64,000 bases of DNA. Source: an uncultured Paracoccaceae bacterium (GTDB taxonomy: Bacteria > Pseudomonadota > Alphaproteobacteria > Rhodobacterales > Rhodobacteraceae). Positions 57,616 to 64,000 of this stretch are shown piece by piece; the stretch's first letter is position 1; every line of letters begins with the position of its first letter. The position numbers and the translations under genes were made by a program. The stretch spans positions 868,001-932,000 of the forward strand of contig CATOSU010000002.1 of assembly GCA_951812615.1 (NCBI GenBank). Reading direction: 5' to 3'. The notes under the pieces were generated by a model that saw only the letters and a program-made list of their open reading frames with translations, was not told the origin of the DNA and did not search any database.

Positions 57616-58377
57616 ATGCTGGGCACGGAATTTGGCGGCAAGACCGTTTTTGGAGCGACGTTGGGCATTCTGATGCTGGAAACCCGGTTTCCGCGCATTC
57701 CGGGCGACATGGGCAATGCCCTGACATGGCCGTTCCCGGTGCAGTACCGGGTGGTGCGGAATGCAACCCCGGATCTGGTGGTGCGCAACGATGCGCGGGT
57801 GCTGGTACAGGCGTTCATCGACGCGGCGCGCGATCTGGTGGACAGCGGCTGTGACGGGATCACCACGAATTGCGGGTTTCTGTCGATCGTTCAGGATGAG
57901 CTGGCCGCGGCGGTGCCGGTGCCGGTTGCGGCGTCGTCCCTGATGCAGGTGCCGATGGTGCAGGCGATGCTGCCCCCGGGCAAGCGGGTGGGTATTCTGA
58001 CGGTTTCGCGCGACACCCTGACGGACGATCATTTGCGCGCGGCGAACGTGCCGCTGGATACGCCGGTGGTCGGGACCGAGGGCGGGCGCGTCTTCACCCG
58101 GGACATTCTGGGCGATGCGCCGCAAATCGATTTTGCCGCCTGCCGGGAAGACATGCTGGATGCGGCGCGGGAACTGGTTACCGCGCATCCGGATCTGGGT
58201 GCGATTGTGCTGGAATGTACCAACATGGTGCCTTACGCGGCCGATCTGCGCAAACTGACCGGGTTGCCGGTGTTTTCAATCTATAGCTTCGTGCGCTGGT
58301 TTCATCAGGCGCTGATGCCCGACCGGTTTGCCGCCGGGCTGGACGATCCGGTGCCGGGATTGGCCGGGCGGAACTGA
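57616..58377 (+). CDS. Aspartate/glutamate (hydantoin-like) racemase
   Basis: 253 aa from ATG behind GGGAG. The two catalytic cysteines are in place: Cys86 in ITTNCGFLS and Cys201 in VLECTNMVPY, as in cofactor-independent Asp/Glu racemases and maleate isomerases. It precedes the TPP enzyme by 30 bases in the same direction and is probably in one operon with it. The substrate is not known. Confidence 0.85.
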   Translation: MLGTEFGGKTVFGATLGILMLETRFPRIPGDMGNALTWPFPVQYRVVRNATPDLVVRNDARVLVQAFIDAARDLVDSGCDGITTNCGFLSIVQDELAAAVPVPVAASSLMQVPMVQAMLPPGKRVGILTVSRDTLTDDHLRAANVPLDTPVVGTEGGRVFTRDILGDAPQIDFAACREDMLDAARELVTAHPDLGAIVLECTNMVPYAADLRKLTGLPVFSIYSFVRWFHQALMPDRFAAGLDDPVPGLAGRN

Positions 58378-58407
58378 AGAACGCGTCTTGTCAGGAAGGG
58401 AACAGCG

Positions 58408-60099
58408 ATGAAAAACGCAATGAACGGGGCCGAGGCGATGGTGCGGTCGCTTCAATCGCACGGGGTGCGGCACATTTTTGGGCTGTGCGGGGACACGACG
58501 CTGCCGTTTTACGACGCGATGCGCCAGCTGGATCACGGCATGACCCATGTGCTGACCCGGGACGAACGCAGCGCAGCCTACATGGCGGACGGCTATGCAC
58601 GGGTCACCGGGCGCGTGGGCGTGTGCGAGGGTCCGTCCGGCGGCGGGGCGACCTATATCCTGCCGGGCCTGATTGAGGCCAATGAAAGCTCTTACGCGGT
58701 TTTGTCGATCACCACGGATATCTCTGTGGCGTCTTATGGAAAATACCCTTTGACCGAAGTTGATCAGGAGGCGTTGATGCGCCCGCTGACCAAGTTCAAC
58801 ACGGTGATCCGGCGGGCCGATCACATCCCGCGCATGGTGCGGCAGGCGTTTCGGGCGATGACCACCGGGCGCTCCGGCACCGCGCATCTGGGTCTGCCCT
58901 ATGACATTCAGTACGACCCGGTGCCGGGCGAAGACATCTGGTCCGACCCGCGGCACCAGACCTTTCCGTCTTACCGGGCGGCGCCCGAACCGGGGTGTGT
59001 CGAAGACGCGGCCGAGGCCATTCTGAGCGCGAAATCGCCGCTGATCGTGTGCGGTGGCGGCGTGGTGATTGCCGGGGGCATGGACGAGCTGGCGCGGCTG
59101 GCGGAACGGCTGGACCTCGCCGTGGCCACGTCGATTTCCGGCAAGGGATCGCTGGCCGATACGCATCCGCTGTCGCTGGGTGTGGTGGGATCGAACGGTG
59201 GCACCGACGAAACCTGGGAAATGATGGCGGGTGCGGATCTGGTGGTGTTTATGGGCTGCCGGGCCGGATCGACAACAACGTCGCGGTGGGAAGCGCCGAA
59301 GCCGGGGCAGCGCATCGTTCATTTCGACAATGATCCGATGGTGATCGGGGCGAACTATCCGACCGAGGTTGGCGTGGTGGCGGACCTGAAGCTGGCGCTG
59401 AGCGCGGCCAACGCCTATCTCGACGGCCGGGGTGGAGAGCCGCCGGCCTTTGGCGGTGCCGCGCGGGTGGCAGACATCAAGGCGCGCAAGTTCGGCAAGT
59501 TCGACGCGCTGGCCACGGGCGAGACAGAGATGATCATTCCCGAACAGATCATCGCGGCGGTCAATGCCAACCTTCCCGATGACGCGGTTGTCGTGTCGGA
59601 CCCCGGCACAAGCTGTCCGTATTACAACGCCTATTCCCAACAGAAGAATCCCGGGCGGTATTATATCACCAACCGGGCGCATGGTGCGCTGGGCTATTCG
59701 CTGTCGGCAGCCTTGGGGGCGTGGTACGGACGACCGGACAGCAAGGTCGTGGCGATGATGGGCGACGGTTCGTTTGCCTTTGCCTGTGGCGAACTGGAAA
59801 CCGTGATGCGGTCGGGCGCACCGATCACCTATATCGTGTTCAGCAATGCAAGCTTTGGCTGGATCAAGGCCAGCCAGCGGGACGATTGCGACAAGCGGTA
59901 TTACAACGTCGATTTCGGACGCACAAATCAGGCGGCAGTGGCCGAGGCCTTCGGGCTGAAGACATGGCGGGTGGAAAAACCGGAGGACCTGAACACGGCG
60001 ATTGCAGAAGCCTTCGCTCATGACGGCCCGACCCTGATCGACGTGATCTGCCAGCCGCTGGAGGAAGCGGCAGCGCCGGTAAGACGGTGGATGGGGTAA
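58408..60099 (+). CDS. Thiamine pyrophosphate-dependent enzyme (acetolactate synthase-like)
   Basis: 563 aa. The three TPP-enzyme domains are clear: catalytic Glu53 in TRDERSAAYMADGYAR, central nucleotide-like domain SPLIVCGGGVVIAG, and TPP/Mg motif GDGSFAFACGELETVMRSG with SNASFGW. The standard NN pair of the TPP motif is SN here. It belongs to the acetolactate synthase / benzoylformate decarboxylase / sulfoacetaldehyde group; no regulatory small subunit follows, so branched-chain biosynthesis is unlikely. Paired with a racemase upstream. Confidence 0.88.
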   Translation: MKNAMNGAEAMVRSLQSHGVRHIFGLCGDTTLPFYDAMRQLDHGMTHVLTRDERSAAYMADGYARVTGRVGVCEGPSGGGATYILPGLIEANESSYAVLSITTDISVASYGKYPLTEVDQEALMRPLTKFNTVIRRADHIPRMVRQAFRAMTTGRSGTAHLGLPYDIQYDPVPGEDIWSDPRHQTFPSYRAAPEPGCVEDAAEAILSAKSPLIVCGGGVVIAGGMDELARLAERLDLAVATSISGKGSLADTHPLSLGVVGSNGGTDETWEMMAGADLVVFMGCRAGSTTTSRWEAPKPGQRIVHFDNDPMVIGANYPTEVGVVADLKLALSAANAYLDGRGGEPPAFGGAARVADIKARKFGKFDALATGETEMIIPEQIIAAVNANLPDDAVVVSDPGTSCPYYNAYSQQKNPGRYYITNRAHGALGYSLSAALGAWYGRPDSKVVAMMGDGSFAFACGELETVMRSGAPITYIVFSNASFGWIKASQRDDCDKRYYNVDFGRTNQAAVAEAFGLKTWRVEKPEDLNTAIAEAFAHDGPTLIDVICQPLEEAAAPVRRWMG

Positions 60100-60605
60100 G
60101 CGGTCGCGGTGCGTCCCAGGTAGGCTAGGGGGCAAGCTGCCGATTTCTTAGTTGGCGCAGCCAGATATCTTGGCCGAGCTTTGTGCCGCTGGTATTTGAG
60201 CTATTCACCACACCGTTTGCCGACCGTTGAAATTTGCAGGAAACGGACGGTCGAGGCACGACTGTTCAATTTCCGGTGCGCGGACAGAGCCGCCTTTTTC
60301 TGGCGCGGCTATTGCTCATTCAGAAAACCATCTCGTTTTCAGCGAGGTGTTTGCGGCGTCGCAGCAGATTTCACCGAACCGGCCGCTCACAAGTCTTGAT
60401 TCCGCTAGTTATCAAACCGCGCATTCGCAGCGGTTGTCTTCAACAACCGAGACATGGGACAGGACGGCAATTGCCGTCCCAGCGTGTGCAAAGCGGAAAG
60501 CACGAAGTGACGTTCGCTCGCGAAGAGCCAGCGTTTTTGTCATGCAGCGTTTTTCCTCGATTCAGTCGCACACTGGATTTACTTTGAGCGATCAACCTGG
60601 CGATA
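60100..60605. other. Non-coding stretch with a perfect palindrome
   Basis: About 506 bases, visibly lower in GC than the genes around it. The open frames are short or lack SD. A perfect 18-base dyad GGACGGCAATTGCCGTCC lies at 60462-60479. The region separates two converging transcription units and could hold their terminators, but no stem followed by a T run was recognised. Confidence 0.5.
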
Positions 60606-60797
60606 TCAGCTGCCAAGGTCTTTCAGCGATATCTCGACAGCCTCTCTTAGCCTGTCTTCGCTCACGTGATGCGCCGCTAGAAAGAAGGCGAGCTTGGTCA
60701 GGAACAGTTCGCTTTCCTCGCCGGCACTATCGATGCCTTCAGCCAGGGTGTCATTGACCACTTCAAGTTTGGCGAGTGGGATATTGGTTGCGGTCAT
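60606..60797 (-). CDS. DUF2783-like small protein
   Basis: 63 aa: VNDTLAEGIDSAGEESELFLTKLAFFLAAHHVSEDRLREAVE. DUF2783 proteins of this size are found next to FAD-dependent monooxygenases, and here the ATG overlaps the monooxygenase stop (ATGA). The products may act together. Confidence 0.75.
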   Translation of the reverse strand: MTATNIPLAKLEVVNDTLAEGIDSAGEESELFLTKLAFFLAAHHVSEDRLREAVEISLKDLGS

Positions 60798-62473
60798 TGC
60801 TGCGCCTCCAGGCGAAAGTGGTTTTCCAGCACGGTATCGACCCGGGACAGATCATGTGATTGCCAGCGCCCGCAGACATGCATGTCGGGCCGCAGGAGGT
60901 ACATGCCGCCATGTGGCAGGCCATAGATCTCTGCAAAGCTGGGCAGGTCTGAACGGATATCGAGATCGGCATGCGCCGCGCCGCCGTCAACCGAAATCAC
61001 CCGGACATGGTGTCGGTTGGCAAGCCTGCGCGCGTCCACTGGCTCGTCGCCCCCGCCAAAGACCAGCAGGTGATAGCCGAACCGGAAATGATCGAAGAGA
61101 TACTCATCCGGGCCCAGTTTGATATTGCGTGCAACGGCGCCGTTGGAGATGCCGTCTATGAGGGTTTCATTGTCGTCGTCCACGGCGTTCAGCACGCTGT
61201 CGAGATATTCATGCGGGCGCGATGTACGCCAATGCATCAATTCAGCACAAAACGGATCGCTCAGAGAAAAACTCAGGATCGCGGAACGAAGCAGTTCGTA
61301 CCCCTTTGTTGGCGGGTCCATCATGCGCGTGCTTTTACCGGCCTCATCGCAAATCTCGCGGGCCGCCATCACCCGTTCGGTGCTGTAGGTTTCCAGCAGG
61401 CCGAGGCCAGCCTCGCCCTTGATCACCATCGCCAGTTTCCAGGCCAGGTTTTCGGCATCCTGAAATCCGGTATTCGCGCCCCGAATGCCAAAGATCGGCA
61501 GCAAATGCGCGGCGTCACCGGCAAACAGCACCCGGTTCTTGCGGAAATCGGTCAGTGTCTTTGTGTTCGCGGAATAGACGGTGGCCCAATCCAGTTCCCA
61601 ATCGACAACCTTGCCGACCATGGCCATCACGTCGTTCACCCGTGTGGCAATCCGATCCCTCTCCAGTGCGGTTACTTCGGTCTCGCCTTCGGGCAGGCGA
61701 TAGTCGAGACGCCAAAGGTCATAGGGTTGTCTGTGCAGCAGGATAGAATTGCCGAGATTCCATTCCGGGTCGAAATAGCAACGCCGTTCGGTCGGGAAAT
61801 CGAAATCGGGCGCCTTGACGTCAACGATGACGAAATTGCCGCTGTAGGCCTCGCCCTCCATGCGCAGGCCCAGCTCTTTGCGTATGACCGACCGCCCGCC
61901 ATCGCACGCGATCAACCAGTCGGCCTGCAGCGTGTATCCTCCCTCGGGAGTGTCCAGGCGTGCGCGCACAATTTCGCCGTTTTCTTCGAAATGCAGGAAT
62001 TTCGTCTGCCAGCGCAGGTCGATCAGGTCGGACTTTTCCACACTATCGACGAGGTATTCCTCCCAATATTGCTGGGGGTTGTTGATGACCGGGGCGAACC
62101 GGTCGTTCTCATCGTCGGGGATTTCCATCCGGAACACCTCGGCGTTCCGGAAATAGGAACGGCCTGAGTTCCACCCCAGCCCGTTTTGCACAAAGAGCGC
62201 TGACGCCCCCGCCTGTTGCAGGATTTCCAGGGATCGGCGCGTCGCCGCGCAAGCCCGGCTGCCGTGCGACACCTGTGCTTCGCTTTCGATCACGACGCTG
62301 GGCACACCCGCCTTGGCCAGCAGCAGGGCGGTCGCAAGGCCGACAGGACCGGCCCCGACGATGACCACCTTGTGATGCGTGACGGCAGAATCCATCTCTG
62401 ATGGTGTCGAGAATGGATGGATCTTGTAGTCGTAAAAGACGGAATCCCGCCTTTCGAGGTTTGGCTGATGCAT
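60794..62473 (-). CDS. FAD-dependent aromatic monooxygenase (PHBH/MhpA type)
   Basis: 559 aa. FAD Rossmann motif VIVGAGPVGLATALLLAKAG at about residue 35, the DG motif DWLIACDGGRSVIRKEL and the GD motif VLFAGDAAHLLPIFGIRGANTGFQDAENLAW. The C-terminal thioredoxin-like domain of the phenol/MhpA subgroup is visible (VRVISVDGGAAHADLD). It should hydroxylate an aromatic ring with NAD(P)H and oxygen. It follows its probable regulator by two bases. Confidence 0.93.
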   Translation of the reverse strand: MHQPNLERRDSVFYDYKIHPFSTPSEMDSAVTHHKVVIVGAGPVGLATALLLAKAGVPSVVIESEAQVSHGSRACAATRRSLEILQQAGASALFVQNGLGWNSGRSYFRNAEVFRMEIPDDENDRFAPVINNPQQYWEEYLVDSVEKSDLIDLRWQTKFLHFEENGEIVRARLDTPEGGYTLQADWLIACDGGRSVIRKELGLRMEGEAYSGNFVIVDVKAPDFDFPTERRCYFDPEWNLGNSILLHRQPYDLWRLDYRLPEGETEVTALERDRIATRVNDVMAMVGKVVDWELDWATVYSANTKTLTDFRKNRVLFAGDAAHLLPIFGIRGANTGFQDAENLAWKLAMVIKGEAGLGLLETYSTERVMAAREICDEAGKSTRMMDPPTKGYELLRSAILSFSLSDPFCAELMHWRTSRPHEYLDSVLNAVDDDNETLIDGISNGAVARNIKLGPDEYLFDHFRFGYHLLVFGGGDEPVDARRLANRHHVRVISVDGGAAHADLDIRSDLPSFAEIYGLPHGGMYLLRPDMHVCGRWQSHDLSRVDTVLENHFRLEAQQ

Positions 62474-62475
62474 GG

Positions 62476-63195
62476 TTAACTCTCCGGCTCAAGCGATTCC
62501 GCCAGACCTCCGTCGGCCCGCTCGTCGGGGACGAGCGCGTCGAATTCGTTGACGATCAGGTCTCCGGCGATCCGGACATGTTCGGTCATGCGCGCGGATG
62601 CCCTGCCTTCGTCGCCTTTCAGCAGGCTGGCCAGAATGTGTTCGTGATCAAGCTGGGCACCAAGCAGAATGTTCATATCCGGGCGCGCCCCGATCTTGGC
62701 GATGGTGTGAAACGACAGCATCGGCAATCGTTCGACGTGCAACAGCGTGTCCCTCAGCGTTTCATTGTCGGCCGCCTCGATAATCGCATGGTGAAAGCGG
62801 TTGTTCATCTCGCGCCACTCTTCGTGAAGGAACTGGCCTTCGTCGCACGCAAGCAAGGCCTGGCCATGCCGGATGCAGGCCGACAAAACCTGCGCCTGCG
62901 TCTCTGACAGCCCTTCTTGGGCGATCTCGCGGCAGGCCTGTCCTTCCAGCACGGCGCGGACCTGATAGGCGTCCAGAATGGATTTGGGGCTGAATTCGCG
63001 AACCTGGTATCCGCGTTGCGCGTGGTAGACCAGCAATCCCTCGTTCGCGAGCGTGTGCAATGCGGAGCGAACCGGGGTTCTCGACATGCCCAGATATTCG
63101 CCGGCGACACGCTCGGTCAGGCTTTGTGCCCTGGGGAATTCCCCGCTCAACAAAGCATCGCGAAGCCGCTCTGTCGCTTGCTCTGCTAGAGTCAT
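62476..63195 (-). CDS. GntR-family regulator (FCD type)
   Basis: 239 aa. N-terminal winged helix (RDALLSGEFPRAQSLTERVAGEYLGMSRTPVRSALHTLANEGLL) and a helical FCD ligand domain with metal-binding His (NRFHHAIIEAADN, SFHTIAKIG, EHEHILASLLKG-like DHEHILASLL). It probably senses a pathway intermediate and controls its own operon and the divergent VOC gene through the inverted sites in between. Confidence 0.92.
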   Translation of the reverse strand: MTLAEQATERLRDALLSGEFPRAQSLTERVAGEYLGMSRTPVRSALHTLANEGLLVYHAQRGYQVREFSPKSILDAYQVRAVLEGQACREIAQEGLSETQAQVLSACIRHGQALLACDEGQFLHEEWREMNNRFHHAIIEAADNETLRDTLLHVERLPMLSFHTIAKIGARPDMNILLGAQLDHEHILASLLKGDEGRASARMTEHVRIAGDLIVNEFDALVPDERADGGLAESLEPES

Positions 63196-63208
63196 GTTTT
63201 CCTCAGTA

Positions 63209-63301
63209 TGGTATACATTTTATCCACCGTAGCGACCTTATCGGGCAATTTCCAGCCATTTACCGGAAATTGTTGACCTGAATTCCATCAAATGTATACC
63301 A
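63209..63301. promoter_or_regulatory. Pair of inverted GntR-type operator sites
   Basis: TGGTATACATTT at 63209-63220 and its exact reverse complement AAATGTATACCA at 63290-63301, 81 bases apart centre to centre. Both fit the GntR/FadR pattern TGGTNNACNA. The first is 13 bases from the regulator's start codon; the second overlaps a likely -10 (TATACC at 63295) with TTGACC at 63273, the probable promoter of the VOC gene. Confidence 0.75.
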
Positions 63302-63335
63302 ATTATCATCAAGGCGCCAATTTTTAGAGAATCAA

Positions 63336-63869
63336 ATGACCGTCCAGGGCCTGCACCACGTCGCCTATCGCTGCCGGGATGCGAAAGAGACTACCGAGTT
63401 CTATTCAAAGTACCTCGGGCTCGACATGAACATCGCGGTTGCCGAAAACGAGGTGCCGTCCACCGGCGAATGGTCGCCCCATATCCACATCTTCCTGGAA
63501 ATGGGCGATGGGTCGTTCCTGGCGTTTTTCGAGCTTCCGGAGTCGCCCGACATGGAAATGGATCAGAACACCCCGGATTGGGTGCAGCATCTGGCGTTGA
63601 AAGTTCCAGACCGGGAAACCCTGTTGGCAGCAAAGAAGCGGCTGGAAGACGGCGGCATCGAGGTTGTCGGACCGACCAATCACAAGATATGTGAATCGAT
63701 CTACTTCTTCGATCCCAACGGGCATCGCATGGAGTTGACCGTCGATCTGGCAACGCCGGATATGGTGCAGGAGTTCAACCGCCGGGCTGGGCCATTGCTG
63801 GAACAATGGACCAAGACCAAGCGCGCGCCGGACGTGGACGAATTCATGCATAGCAACGCAAGGGGCTGA
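63336..63869 (+). CDS. VOC-family extradiol dioxygenase-like protein
   Basis: 177 aa. Two VOC modules: GLHHVAYRCRDAKETTEFYSKYLGLDMN at the start and QHLALKVPDRETLLAAKKRLEDGGIEV followed by SIYFFDPNGHRMELTV. Metal ligands His7, His in QHLAL and Glu in RMELTV. Similar to ring-cleaving extradiol dioxygenases or related lyases; its divergent position to an aromatic monooxygenase gene supports a role in aromatic catabolism. Confidence 0.82.
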   Translation: MTVQGLHHVAYRCRDAKETTEFYSKYLGLDMNIAVAENEVPSTGEWSPHIHIFLEMGDGSFLAFFELPESPDMEMDQNTPDWVQHLALKVPDRETLLAAKKRLEDGGIEVVGPTNHKICESIYFFDPNGHRMELTVDLATPDMVQEFNRRAGPLLEQWTKTKRAPDVDEFMHSNARG

Positions 63870-63875
63870 CGGATC

Positions 63876-64000
63876 GTGCCGGACAGCACAGCAGGTGGTT
63901 TCGAGGTCAAGCGCATCCAGGTGATCGTCTCGTTCCGCGAGACGGCCGCCTTTACCGAGACCTATGGATTCACCGGCAGTCAGGGCACGGTGTTTCTCGA
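63876..64000 (+). CDS. Start of a further gene, cut by the window edge (alpha/beta hydrolase?)
   Basis: GTG at 63876 with AGGGG upstream, 7 bases after the VOC stop. About 41 codons are visible: VPDSTAGGFEVKRIQVIVSF, then RETAAFTETYGFTGSQGTVF. The end resembles the N terminus of certain alpha/beta hydrolases found in catabolic clusters, which would suit hydrolysis of a ring-cleavage product. Too short to be certain. Confidence 0.45.
   Translation, partial: MPDSTAGGFEVKRIQVIVSFRETAAFTETYGFTGSQGTVFL

Noticed and set aside
60227-60757. A 176-codon + strand frame after the TPP enzyme
   Set aside because: No SD, Ser/Arg-rich composition, lower GC and overlap with the real DUF2783 gene on the other strand.

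Overview
The window is a piece of an alphaproteobacterial chromosome, most likely a marine Rhodobacteraceae (Roseobacter-group) strain. The evidence is a DddP-type DMSP lyase gene, a Hint-domain protein of the kind common in this family, an adjacent rplS-rpmE pair, DUF6455 and DUF3445 proteins, and uniformly high GC. The species cannot be named from the sequence alone. No tRNA, rRNA or CRISPR array was seen.

Layout. Positions 1-16.3 kb are ordinary chromosome: a frameshifted secreted protein beside a CHAT-domain protein, a BNR-repeat protein, a class III adenylate cyclase with TPR-like tail, purB, small envelope proteins with an FNR-like box, a hydrolase-OsmC fusion, an EEP-family protein, dddP, a DUF3445 protein, a lytic transglycosylase, and rplS-rpmE with a strong terminator. 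Positions 16,309-51,045 are a complete transposable (Mu-like) prophage of about 34.7 kb bounded by inverted TGTAG...GACAAAAGT ends. Positions 51-64 kb return to the chromosome: the rest of a Hint-domain gene split by the phage, a GNAT acetyltransferase, adenosine kinase, endonuclease III, an AraC/MGMT DNA-repair protein, an OmpA-like lipoprotein, an FMN reductase, a glyoxalase-like protein, an Asp/Glu racemase with a TPP enzyme, and a GntR-controlled flavoprotein monooxygenase / VOC dioxygenase-like cluster.

The prophage carries a MuA-type DDE transposase, a MuB-type ATPase, GemA, a Mor/C-like activator, a Mu gp26/gp27-like and terminase/portal/MuF set, protease-scaffold-capsid, and a long non-contractile tail (tape measure, lambda-like chaperone pair, TipJ tip protein). 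Its gene order is unusual for the group. The repressor and transposase lie in the middle. Terminase-portal-MuF run to the right end on the + strand, while protease-capsid-tail run to the left end on the - strand. Lysis genes (amidase with TM tail, nested Rz/Rz1-type spanins), a DNA adenine methylase and a secreted ankyrin protein lie between the tail block and the repressor.

Most interesting points: (1) a repressor with two complete S24/LexA-type peptidase domains in tandem; (2) a perfect palindrome GCGGACCATGGTCCGC repeated exactly three times, each ahead of a late operon, in a phage that encodes a Mor-like activator; (3) an LmbU-like DNA-binding protein whose own gene holds three copies of GTTCGCCGGCGAAC read in two different frames; (4) a MuF protein with a C-terminal HEYVH (zincin-like) domain and a small downstream gene, resembling a MuF polymorphic toxin/immunity pair; (5) insertion of the phage into codon 12 of a Hint-domain gene, whose reading frame can be rejoined exactly across the prophage.
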